From positions 1 through 64,000 of the forward strand of contig DATKCT010000066.1 of NCBI GenBank assembly GCA_035513055.1: a DNA stretch of 64,000 bases, written 5' to 3'. Made by a program: the position numbers and the translations under genes. Shown piece after piece: positions 1 to 10,700 of this stretch. The first letter of the stretch is position 1; every line of letters begins with the position of its first letter. Under the pieces are notes generated by a model. That model had not been told where the DNA came from. It saw only the letters and a list, made by a program, of their open reading frames with translations, and did not search any database. The DNA is from DATKCT01 sp035513055. Its GTDB lineage: Bacteria; Verrucomicrobiota; Verrucomicrobiia; Verrucomicrobiales; DEV007.

Positions 1-1350
1 GCTATACCCCACCGCGCCGTCGTCCGGCTCGTGCGCAACACCAACTACATCACGTTGGAACCGAGCGATGTCCTCCTTCAGTTCTCGACAGTGTCCTTCG
101 ACGCCTCCACCTTCGAAGTCTGGGGCAGCCTCCTCAACGGCGCTCAACTCGTGGTCTTCCCCCCGCAAATGCCGGGCTTGGATGAAATCGGCGACTTTCT
201 CCGCCGCCGCAAGATCACGACGCTGTTTCTGACCACCGCCCTTTTCCACCAGATGGTCGATCATCAGTTAGAGAACTTGGCCGCCGTGCGGCGGGTGCTG
301 GCCGGTGGCGAGGTCATCTCCGCTTCCCATGTCCGCAAATTTCTGGCCGCGCTGCCCCCCGGCCACGAATTCATCCATTGCTACGGGCCTACCGAAAACA
401 CCACGTTCACGAGCTGTCATGTGATGGACGCTTCCAGCGACATTGGCGGCTCTGTTCCCATCGGGTGTCCCATCTCCAATACTCGCGTCTACATCCTCGA
501 CTGTTACCTCCAGCCGCTGCCTCCGGGGTTGCCCGGAGAACTCTATATCGGAGGCGACGGCCTGGCCCGCGGCTACCTCAACCGCGATGATCTCAACCGG
601 GAACGCTTCCTGACCAACCCCTTCCGCTCTGAACCCGGCGACCGCATCTACAAAACCGGTGACCGATGCCGCTGGCGCGCCGATGGAACCATCGAGTTTG
701 TTGGCCGTCGCGACCACCAGATCAAGCTTCGCGGGTTTCGCGTCGAACTCGGAGAAATCGAGGCCGCCCTCCGCCAACACCCCGCTGTGCGCGACGCCGT
801 CGCCGTCCTTTGGAAGGACACGCCGCAGGATCCCTCCCTAACGGCTTACGTGACGCTCCACGAAACCCGCGGCTCCTCCTCAGTCGATGCCCTGAACCGT
901 CGCTTGCGGGAATCCCTCCCCGATTACATGATTCCTGCCGCTATCGTTTGCCTGGATGAGCTGCCGGTCGACGCTAACGGAAAGATCGATCGCAAAGCGC
1001 TCCCACCCCCATCCGGCTCGTCACCCGCCGCGCCGCCGAGTCCGTCGGCGCCGCTATCAGAAACAGAACGCCAAATCGCCGCGATATGGACCGAATTGCT
1101 GGGCGTCTCAGTTGCCGGCATGTCCATCAATTTCTTTCAGGCCGGCGGACATTCCCTCCTCGGTATGCAGTTGATCGCCCGCGCCGGACGCCTCTACAAC
1201 CTGAAGCTTCCTCTTTCCACTCTCTTCGAGAATCCCACCATCCGGGAACTGGCCGCAGCTATCGACGCCGCCCATTCTCACTGCCACACCACCCCCGGAC
1301 CCACAGCAGTCCCTTCAAGAACAGGGGAACGTGAGGAAGGTGAACTATGA
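1..1350 (+). CDS. NRPS fragment: adenylation domain (partial) - PCP
   Basis: The reading frame is open from base 1, so the gene is cut by the window edge just after core motif A3. What remains is an adenylation domain from A4 (FDASTFEVW) through A5 (CYGPTENTT), A7 (YKTGDRCRW), A8 (GFRVELGEIE) and A10 (NGKIDRKAL), then a peptidyl carrier domain with the phosphopantetheine site GGHSLL. Aligning by eye to the GrsA positions gives the code DAFFLGCTFK, close to the branched aliphatic Val/Ile codes. The protein ends with a short Pro/Thr-rich tail and no E or TE domain, so the chain should pass to the next protein. Its stop overlaps the next start (ATGA, 1347-1350). The first 46 bases are identical to 3426-3471 in the next gene. 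Substrate is inferred; the domain calls are firm. Confidence 0.95.
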   Translation, partial: AIPHRAVVRLVRNTNYITLEPSDVLLQFSTVSFDASTFEVWGSLLNGAQLVVFPPQMPGLDEIGDFLRRRKITTLFLTTALFHQMVDHQLENLAAVRRVLAGGEVISASHVRKFLAALPPGHEFIHCYGPTENTTFTSCHVMDASSDIGGSVPIGCPISNTRVYILDCYLQPLPPGLPGELYIGGDGLARGYLNRDDLNRERFLTNPFRSEPGDRIYKTGDRCRWRADGTIEFVGRRDHQIKLRGFRVELGEIEAALRQHPAVRDAVAVLWKDTPQDPSLTAYVTLHETRGSSSVDALNRRLRESLPDYMIPAAIVCLDELPVDANGKIDRKALPPPSGSSPAAPPSPSAPLSETERQIAAIWTELLGVSVAGMSINFFQAGGHSLLGMQLIARAGRLYNLKLPLSTLFENPTIRELAAAIDAAHSHCHTTPGPTAVPSRTGEREEGEL

Positions 1351-4300
1351 GTGTCACGGAATTCCTCGCTCAATTGCATCAAACCGGCATCCGGCTCAGG
1401 GCCGATGGAGATCGGCTCCGTTACGATGCTCCGCCTGGGGCCGTGACCGCGTCCCTGCGTGAAGAATTGCTCCAGCGGAAAGCCGCAATCCTGGACTTCC
1501 TCAAGGAGAACCCGTCCATCGGCGGTTCCGGCATGGAACCTATTCCCACCGTTTCTCGCGATGCGCCGCTGCCCCTGAGCTTTGCCCAGCAGAGACTCTG
1601 GTTCCTCCACCGCATGGCCCCCGAAAGCGCTCACTACAACGTGCCCTCGACGACGCGGCTGCAGGGTCCCCTCGATGTCGACGCGCTCCGCTCGAGCCTC
1701 AATCAGCTCGTCGAACGGCATGAAACGCTGCGAACCGCTTTCACCGGCGAGGATCAGCCCCACCAAGTCATCTCGAGTCCGCGAGAGTTCGACTTGCCCA
1801 TGGTGGATCTCTCCATCCTGCCCGATTCTCAGCGCCAATCCGAAGCGCAACGGCTCGCCGAAGAGGAAGTCCAACGCCCCTTCGACCTCGCCAATCCTCC
1901 CTTGATTCGAGGCCTCCTCCTGCGGTGCGACACCGAGAGTCACATCCTGGTCCTCACCATGCACCACATCGTTTCCGATGGTTGGTCTATGGGAGTGTTG
2001 CTCCGAGACCTCATCGAGTTCTACCGGGCCCGGTTGGACCGCCGCGAACCGGATCTCCCGGTCTTGCCTGTCCAATATGTCGACTTCGCCGTCTGGCAAC
2101 GGGCTTGGATGGACGCCGGAGAACTCGATCGCCAGACTTCTTACTGGCGAGATCGCCTCAACGACTTGCCCGTCTTGCAACTCCCCACCGATCGCCCGCG
2201 CCCCATCGTTCCATCCCGGCTCGGCCGCCGCATCAGACGAACGCTGCCGCAGAACCTGGTCGAATCCATCAAGAACCTCAGTTTTCAAGAGAATGCTACG
2301 CCTTTCATCACCATGCTGGCGGCCTTCCAGGTCCTTCTCCAGCGTTACACCGGACAGGATGACCTTCTTGTAGGCTGCCCTATCGCCAATCGCTGCCACC
2401 CCCAAACCGCCGGACTCCTCGGCTTCTTTGTCAACAGCCTCGTTCTCCGCGCCGACGCTACCGGGAATCCTCCGTTCCGCCGCTTCCTGGCCCAAGTCCG
2501 ATCGACCGCCCTCGAGGCCTTCGATCATCAGGATCTCCCCTTTGAAAAACTCGTCGAGTCTCTCAACCCCGCGCGTGATCCTAGCCGCAACCCACTCTTC
2601 CAGGTGATCTTTGCGCTGCAAAACGCCCCCGTGCCGCCCCTCACGACGGGAGACCTCCGCTTGAGCCTCGGTTGGTCCGAAACGGCCGCCTCGCGCGTGG
2701 ATCTGGAAATCCATGTTATCGAGAGTTCCGACGGCGCCGCCGTCGTCGCCGTCTACGACACGGAACTCTTTGTTCAATCCACCGTGGAAACTCTGCTCGA
2801 TCGTTACTGCCGCTTGCTCGAGGCCATCGTTTCCGATCCCGATCAACGCCTATCCAGCTTCTCTCTTATCGATGAAGTGGAACGTCGCCGCGTGTTGATC
2901 GAATGGAACGACACAACCACTCCCTACCCGCGCGACGCGACCATTCGCGAACTGTTCGAGGAACATGCCGCCGCACAACCCGATGCCCCCGCTCTCATTT
3001 GTGGTCAGCAGAGACTCACCTACGGCGAACTCAACGCCCGCGCCAACCAACTCGCTCGCCATATCCAAGAACTTGGAGCCGGTCCCGAAACGGTCGTCGG
3101 CCTCTGCCTGGACCGTGGTTTTGATCTGATCGTCGCCCTCCTCGGCATCCTCAAGGCTGGCGCCGCCTACCTGCCTCTCGATCCCGGCTACCCAACGCAA
3201 CGTCTCGATTTTATGTTGCGCGACGCCGCCGCGCCTCTCCTTCTCACCCACAGCCGCCTCCTCGATCGCCTCCCCACGCCGCTCCCGGCTCAAGTCGTCT
3301 GCTTGGATGCGGCCCAACGCGAAATCGATCGCCAAAAGCCAGCCGCTCTCGCCACGCCCGTTTCCGCTGGCAGCCTCGCCTACATCATCTATACCTCCGG
3401 CTCCACCGGCCTTCCCAAAGGAGCCGCTATACCCCACCGCGCCGTCGTCCGGCTCGTGCGCAACACCAACTTCGTCAGTCTCGGCCCCGACGATGTCCTC
3501 CTTCAGTTCGCTCCTGTGTCCTTCGACGCCTCGACCTTCGAAATATGGGGCAGCCTCCTCAACGGAGCCCGCCTCTCCATCTTCCCTCCCCATACCCCGG
3601 CGCTGGAAGAACTCGGCGACTTTATTGGCGAGCAGAAAATCACCACCCTGTGGCTCACCGCCGCCCTGTTTCACCAGATGGCCGATCGCCAACCCGAGAG
3701 CCTCAACACCGTCCGCCAGCTTCTGGCCGGAGGCGACGTCCTCTCCGTGTCCCACGTAAAGAAAATGCTTCGCCGGCTGCGGCCAGGACAGACCCTCGTC
3801 AACGGTTATGGTCCTACCGAAAATACCACGTTTACCTGCTGCCATGTGATGGACGCTTCCAGCGAAACCGGCTGCGCGGTCCCCATCGGAAGGCCCATCT
3901 CCAATACCCGCGTCTACATTCTCGATTCCGCCCTCCAACCGGTCCCCCCTGGCCTCCCCGGAGAACTCTACATCGGAGGCGACGGCCTCGCCCGCGGCTA
4001 CCTCAATCGCGACGATCTCAACCGGGAACGCTTCCTGACCAACCCCTTCAGCTCTGAGCCCGGCGACCGCATCTACAAAACCGGTGACCGCTGCCGCTGG
4101 CGGGCCGATGGAACCATTGATTTCCTCGGCAGGCGGGATCATCAGGTCAAGATTCGCGGATTTCGCGTTGAACTCGGAGAGATCGAAGCCTGTCTCCGCA
4201 AGAACCCCGCTGTCCGCGACGCCGTTGTCTCGACCCTGCTCGAGGACTCCGGCGACAAGCGCTTGATCGCCTACGTCGTCTTGCATCCGGGCGCCGAAGC

Positions 4301-4745
4301 AACCCCTCACAGCATGCGCGAATTCCTCTCGGCGCAATTGCCGCCCTACCTGATTCCGTCCGCCTGCTTGTTCCTCGCCGCCTTGCCCCTCACGCCCAAC
4401 GGCAAGGTCGATCGGGGCGCTCTGCCGGTTCCCAGCAGAGATGATCTCGATCCGCTCGCCGATTTCATCGGCCCCCGCACCCCCGTCGAGGAGATCGTCG
4501 CCGGGGTTTTCACCGAACATCTCAAACTCGAACGCGTCGGCGTTCACGATAACTTCTTCGAACTCGGTGGACACTCCCTCCTGGCCACCCGGATTGTGTC
4601 TCACCTGCGCGCCGCTCTTGGATTGGACATCCCCTTGATCGCGATTTTCCACCATCCCACCGTAGCCGGTCTGGCTTGCCGCATCACCGGCCAGTTGATG
4701 GAATTGGACCGGCAGGAGTCCGTTCAGCCGAATGAACGAGTCTAA
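1347..4745 (+). CDS. NRPS module: docking - C - A - PCP
   Basis: An 1132-aa single-module peptide synthetase. Residues 1-52 look like a TubC-type N-terminal docking domain (TEFLAQLHQTGI...LRADGDRLRY), which would receive the carrier domain of the upstream protein. The condensation domain starts near residue 73 (LSFAQQRLWFL) and has the catalytic HHIVSDG near 205, the LCL-like form. The A domain has A3 TSGSTGLPKG near 682, A5 GYGPTENTT, A7 and A8. The PCP has GGHSLLAT near 1078. The specificity residues read DAFWLGGTFK, one residue from the classical valine code DAFWIGGTFK. There is no epimerase, so L-Val is expected. The A domain is very close in DNA sequence to that of the upstream fragment. 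The 3' end overlaps the next gene by 14 bases. Confidence 0.95.
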   Translation: MSVTEFLAQLHQTGIRLRADGDRLRYDAPPGAVTASLREELLQRKAAILDFLKENPSIGGSGMEPIPTVSRDAPLPLSFAQQRLWFLHRMAPESAHYNVPSTTRLQGPLDVDALRSSLNQLVERHETLRTAFTGEDQPHQVISSPREFDLPMVDLSILPDSQRQSEAQRLAEEEVQRPFDLANPPLIRGLLLRCDTESHILVLTMHHIVSDGWSMGVLLRDLIEFYRARLDRREPDLPVLPVQYVDFAVWQRAWMDAGELDRQTSYWRDRLNDLPVLQLPTDRPRPIVPSRLGRRIRRTLPQNLVESIKNLSFQENATPFITMLAAFQVLLQRYTGQDDLLVGCPIANRCHPQTAGLLGFFVNSLVLRADATGNPPFRRFLAQVRSTALEAFDHQDLPFEKLVESLNPARDPSRNPLFQVIFALQNAPVPPLTTGDLRLSLGWSETAASRVDLEIHVIESSDGAAVVAVYDTELFVQSTVETLLDRYCRLLEAIVSDPDQRLSSFSLIDEVERRRVLIEWNDTTTPYPRDATIRELFEEHAAAQPDAPALICGQQRLTYGELNARANQLARHIQELGAGPETVVGLCLDRGFDLIVALLGILKAGAAYLPLDPGYPTQRLDFMLRDAAAPLLLTHSRLLDRLPTPLPAQVVCLDAAQREIDRQKPAALATPVSAGSLAYIIYTSGSTGLPKGAAIPHRAVVRLVRNTNFVSLGPDDVLLQFAPVSFDASTFEIWGSLLNGARLSIFPPHTPALEELGDFIGEQKITTLWLTAALFHQMADRQPESLNTVRQLLAGGDVLSVSHVKKMLRRLRPGQTLVNGYGPTENTTFTCCHVMDASSETGCAVPIGRPISNTRVYILDSALQPVPPGLPGELYIGGDGLARGYLNRDDLNRERFLTNPFSSEPGDRIYKTGDRCRWRADGTIDFLGRRDHQVKIRGFRVELGEIEACLRKNPAVRDAVVSTLLEDSGDKRLIAYVVLHPGAEATPHSMREFLSAQLPPYLIPSACLFLAALPLTPNGKVDRGALPVPSRDDLDPLADFIGPRTPVEEIVAGVFTEHLKLERVGVHDNFFELGGHSLLATRIVSHLRAALGLDIPLIAIFHHPTVAGLACRITGQLMELDRQESVQPNERV

Positions 4746-7700
4746 CATGGCCGAGCCCAGGGACCCGGCCGCCAACCTGTCTCTCGAGGCCCGCGCTCTC
4801 TTGGAAAAGAGGCTCCTGCTCCTGCAAGCCAGGCGCCCATCCAGCCAGACCATCCGCCGTCGAAGCCTTCTTCCTCTCTCTCCCCTCTCATTCGCCCAGC
4901 AGCGATTGTGGTTCCTCGATCGCATGGAACCCGGTCTGCCGCTCTACAATATCCCTATCGCCCTCCGGCTTTCCGGCCCCCTGGATGCCTCCCTCCTCGA
5001 GCGGTCCCTTCGCGAGATCGTCCGGCGCCACCAGGTCCTGAGAACAACTTTTCCCGCGGAAAAGGGCGAACCCGTGCAAAGGATCCATCCCGATCCCAAT
5101 TTCACCCTCTCGATTGTATCGCTTCTCGACCTGCCGGAAACCGAAAGGGAATTCCATGCCCTTCGGAAAATATCCGAAGAAGCCGTTCGTCCTTTCGATC
5201 TTTCCAGCGATCTCATGCTGCGGGCCGCCCTTTTCCGCCTCACGGAAGGTGAGCATTTTCTCCTTCTCGTCCTTCACCACATCGCCGCCGACGGCTGGTC
5301 GCTTCACATCCTCTTTCGCGAACTGAGCCTCCTTTACCAGGCTTTCGCCGCCGGAGAGAGTTTCCCCCTTCCGGATCTCCCTATCCAATACGCCGACTAC
5401 GCTTCTTGGCAGCGGGAGCTGCTCGAGAGCGATGCTATCCACGCGCTCGTGGACTATTGGCGCAAGCAATTGGAAGGCGCTCCCGGTGTCTTGGATCTGC
5501 CCTTCTCACAGCCGCGCTCCCACTCGCAGAACCATCGAGGAGCACGTTGCCGCCTCACCCTCTCTCGCCAACTCACTCAGGGGCTTCAGGCTCTCAGCCG
5601 CCGTCATGACGCCACCCTCTTCATGACGCTCCTGGCCGCATTCAATGTTCTCTTGTGCCGTTACACCGAGCGCGACGACATCCTGGTCGGCTCTCCCATA
5701 GCCGGCCGCGACCGTTCTGAAGTCGAAGGGCTCGTCGGTTTCTTTGTCAATACGCTGGTTCTTCGCGCCTCCCTCTCCGGAGATCCCTCCTTTCCCGAAT
5801 TGCTGCGCCGGGTCCGGGATGTCACCCTTGGAGCTTATTCTCACCAGAACCTGCCGTTTGAAAAACTCGTCGAAATTCTGCAACCGGAACGCCGGGTCGA
5901 TCGATCTCCGCTGGTTCAGATCCTGTTTGCTCTTCAGAACATCCCGCAGGCTCCGCTTGAACTCCCTGACATCGCCGTTCAATCCCAGGAGCTTGAGTTA
6001 GCCTCGGCCAAATTCGATCTCAGCCTGGGCATTGAGGAAACTGCGGAAGGACTTACGCTCGCGGCGGCTTACAGCACGAGCCTTTTCGAAGCCGCAGACA
6101 TCCGGCGAATGCTCGATCACTATCTCACTCTGCTCGACGGCATTGTCAGTGACCCTGACCGTCCCATCGGAACACTGCCACTGCTGACCCAGTTCGAACG
6201 GCGTCAGATTCTCGAGGTTTGGAGCGGCGCGAGCCGCGCCGCGGTTTCATCCCCGCTCTGTCTGCATCAATTCTTCGAAGCCCAGGCGGCGCGCACCCCA
6301 GAGGCCTTGGCCGTCGACTTTCGCGGTCAGCAACTCACCTATGACGAACTCAACCGCCGCGCCAATCGTCTTGCCCATCGCCTCATCTCCATGGGGGCGG
6401 GTCCCGAGCAGCTCGCCGGCATCCTCATGGAACGCTCCCTCGACCTGCTCGTGGGCATTCTCGCCATCCTCAAGTCCGGGAGCGCTTACGTGGCCTTGGA
6501 TCCCAAATACCCGCCAGCGCGACTTGCCTTCATGCTCGAAGATGCCGCCGCGACCCTGCTTCTGACCCAAACCAGCTTGGCCGGCCAATGGCGCGATCAT
6601 GCCGGCGCCGTCGTCTGTGTGGACGATGGGCTGGAAACCGTCGCGCCGGGCCCGGACTGCAATCCCCCCAATCGCGCCGCGCCCGGCAACCTCGCTTACG
6701 TGATTTACACCTCCGGTTCCACCGGAAAACCCAAAGGCGTGGCCATCGAACACCAGAACGCCGCCGCCTTTCTCGCCTGGGTCCACGAAGTCTTCCCCGC
6801 CGAGCAAATCCAAGGAGTGCTTTTCTCGACCTCCATCTGTTTTGACCTTTCGATCTTCGAGATCTTTGCTCCCCTGAGCTGCGGCGGCGCCGTGATCCTC
6901 GTCGAGAACTTCCTCGAACTGCCCAGCCTACGTTCTCTGGAGCCGGTGACCCTCGTCAATACCGTCCCCTCCGCCATAAGCGAGTTGTTGAAAAACACCC
7001 GTATGCCTCTCTCCGTCTCCACCGTCAATCTGGCTGGAGAACGCCTAACGAATGAATTGGTTCGCCGAATCTATCAGGAGCCCAGCATCGAGCGCGTCTA
7101 CGACCTCTACGGCCCCTCCGAAGACACCACCTACTCGACTTACGCCCTCCGCAGCGCGGACGGACCCTACACCATCGGCCGCCCCATCACCGGCACACAG
7201 GTCTACCTTCTCGACGATCATCTTCAGCCCGTTCCAGCCGGCGTCCCCGGCGAACTCTACATCGGCGGCTCCGGCCTTGCCCGCGGTTACCTCAACCGTC
7301 CCAGCCTCACTGCCGAACGCTTCGTTCCCAATCCTTTGCCCGAAGCCCAAGGCGGCCGCCTCTACCGGACTGGCGACCGCTGTCGCTGGCGCCCAGACGG
7401 CAGCCTCGAACTGCTCGGCCGCAACGATCACCAAGTCAAACTCCGCGGCTTCCGCATCGAGCTGGGCGAAATCGAATCGGCGATCCGCGAGGATCCCGCA
7501 GTCCGGGAATCCGTTGTCATCCTGCGCCGCGACGATCCCGGCGACCCGCGTCTCGTCGCCTACCTGACCGCCGAAGACGGCCAAGGTCCCACCGCGAAAA
7601 CCCTCCGCTCGCGGCTCCGCTTGACGCTCTCTGAGCACATGATCCCCTCCGCATTCGTCGTCCTGACCGCATTGCCGCTGACGGCAAATGGAAAGGTCGA

Positions 7701-10700
7701 CCGCGCCGCACTCCCGTCCCCACTCCCGCCGCCGCCCGATCGCAAGGAGCCCGTCGCTCCCCGTAGCAATCTGGAAAGCCGTCTGCTCCTCATCTGGTCG
7801 GAAGCGCTCGGCCGAACTGGAATCGGGGTGCGCGACAACTTCTTCGACGCCGGTGGTCACTCTCTATTGCTCCTCCAAGTTCACAGCCGGATCGTGGAGG
7901 AACTCGGATATGACATCACCGTCCTCGAACTCTTCCAGCACCCTACCATCGATTCCCTGGCGGCGCGTCTCTCCGCGGATGACTCCGTGAATACCGCAGC
8001 GCCTCCGCGCCCCGAAACGCACAAGCCCCGCCCCCGCCCTAGCGCAGACGCCTCTATCGCCCTGCTCGCCATGAATGGGCGATTCCCAGGAGCCTCAAAT
8101 GTCGCCGCCCTCTGGGAGAGTCTCTGCGCCGGCGCCGAAGGAATCCGGACCTTCTCCGGCGAAGAACTGCTCGCAGCCGGGGTCGATCCATCTCTCCTTA
8201 CCAACCCTGCCTATGTCAAAGCCCGTGGAATCATCGACGGCGCTGACTTGTTCGACGCCGAATTTTTCGGTTACACCCCGCGCGAGGCTCAGTGGATCGA
8301 TCCGCAGCAGCGTCTCTTTCTCGAATGCGCTTGGGAGGCGCTGGAAACCGCCGGATGCGACCCGGATCGTTACGATGGCCTCATCGGCGTCTACGCCGGA
8401 GCCACCACCAACTCCTACCTCGATAATTTGCTCAGCAACCCGGAGATTCTCGCCGAGGCGGGTCTCATGCAATGCGCCCTTGCCGCGAACAAGGATTTCC
8501 TGACCTCGCGCGTCGCTTACAAGCTGAACCTGCGGGGCCCAGCGGTGAACGTCCAGTCGACTTGCTCGACTTCCTTAGTGGCGATTCACATGGCTTGCCA
8601 GAGTCTCATCCAGGGGGAATGTGACCTGGCCTTAGCCGGCGGTGTCGCCATCTCCGTTCCCGTCGTCCAAGGCTATCTTTACCAGGAAGGGGGCATCGCC
8701 TCTCCCGACGGACATTGCCGGGCTTTCGACGCCCGCGCCCAAGGCGTTGTCCAAGGCAATGGCGTCGCTCTGGTCGTCTTGAAACGCCTCGCCGACGCCC
8801 TCGCCGGCGGCGATAGCATCCGCGCCGTCATCCGCGGATCCGCCGTCAACAACGACGGAGGTCTCAAAGTCGGGTTCACCGCTCCCAGCATCGAAGGACA
8901 GGCCCAAGTCATCGCCCTGGCTCAATCCTTAGCCGGAATCCATCCCGACTCCATCGGTTTCGTCGAGGCCCACGGCACCGGCACAAAACTGGGTGATCCC
9001 ATCGAGATCGCCGCTTTGGCAAAAGCTTTTCGCCGCCGCACTTCTCGCCGCGGATTCTGCGCCCTCGGCTCCATCAAATCCAATCTCGGTCACCTCAATG
9101 AATCGGCCGGGGCCGCCGGCTTCATCAAAGCCGCGCTCTGTCTCGAACATCAGAGGATCCCCCCCAGTCTGCACTTCCATCAACCCAATCCCGCCCTGGA
9201 TCTGGAGAACAGTCCCTTCTTCGTCAACTCCCAATGCCTTGACTGGCGCTCGTCCAGTGATACGCCCCGCCGCGCCGCCGTGAGTTCTTTCGGATTGGGA
9301 GGGACCAACGCTCATGCCCTGCTCGAAGAGGCGCCGCCCCTTCCCCCATCCATCCCGGGCCGGGATCGGCAGCTTTGGGTTGTTTCCGCCCGCACTGCGC
9401 CCGAGTTAGAAACGTCCTCCTCGAATCTCGCTCAACATCTTCGGAGCCATCCCGATATCTCGCTCGCCGACGCCGCCTTCACCCTCCAGACCGGACGCCG
9501 CGCTTTCGACCATCGGCGGGCCTTCGTCGCCCGGAACCACGCGGAGGTGCTGGCAGCGCTGGACGGTCCGGCGCCTCACTCCGGATTCCGGGGGTGCTGC
9601 CCGGGTGGAACTCCGCCAGCCGTCTTCCTTTTCCCGGGCCAAGGCACTCAGCATGCCGGAATGACGCGCAAGCTCTACTCCTCCGAACCCGCCTTTCGCG
9701 AGGTCGTCGACGCCTGTCTGGCTTGTCTGAGAGACGATCTCGATCTGGACCTCCGCCCCGTTCTCTACCCGGATGACCGAAACCTGACGGACGCACACGA
9801 CCGGCTCCAACGGACCGCCCTGGCCCAACCCGCCCTCTTCGTCGTCGAATACGCCCTGGCTCAGCTCTGGCGTTCCTGGGGTATCGAACCCGCCGCCTGC
9901 ATCGGTCACAGCGCCGGCGAATACGTCGCCGCCTGCATCTCCGGCGTCTTGCATTGGAAAGACGCCCTTCGCCTGGTGACCATTCGCGGCCGCCTCATGG
10001 AGGACATGCCCGAGGGCGTCATGCTGGCCGTCCCCCTGAGCGAGCAAGAACTCAGCGAGCGTCTCCGCAGCACACCTGGGCTGTGGATCGCCGCCGTCAA
10101 CGCGCCCGCGCTCTCCGTTGTCTCCGGTCTCTCTGACAGAATCGCTAACTTCGAAAGTCAATTGAACCAGGAAGGCATCGCCGGACGCAGGCTCCACACC
10201 TCCCACGCCTTTCACAGCGGACTCATGGACCAAGCCGCCGCCGCCTTTGCTGAAGCTGCAAAGGACGTCGCCATCTCTCCACCCCAAATTCCTTACCCCT
10301 CAAACCTGACCGGCCGCTGGATCACGGAGCAAGACCTCCGGGATCCCGCATATTGGGCTCGCCATATTCGCCAAACCGTGCGATTCGGAGAAGGCCTCTC
10401 CTGTCTTCTCGAGAATCCCCGCAACATTCTACTCGAAGTGGGACCCGGGCGCGTCCTCACATCCCTGGCGCGCCAACATCCGCGCTGCGGCCCGGACCGG
10501 CTCGTCATCCCCTCGCTTCCCGGCCCGCAGGACACGGAAGACGACATTGCTGCGCTCCTCTCCGGCCTCGCCCGGCTCTGGACCGCCGGAGCAACGGTCG
10601 ACTGGGGGCGATTCCACGAGTCCTCCCGCCGCCGCCGCGTCGGACTCCCCACCTATCCTTTCACTCGCCAACGTTACTGGGTCGACAAACCGCCCCGCGC

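Noticed and set aside
1278..4925. Long minus-strand frames (522 aa and 691 aa) across the NRPS genes
   Set aside because: They are antisense to well-defined NRPS domains; their composition follows from high GC codon bias and they show no family motif.
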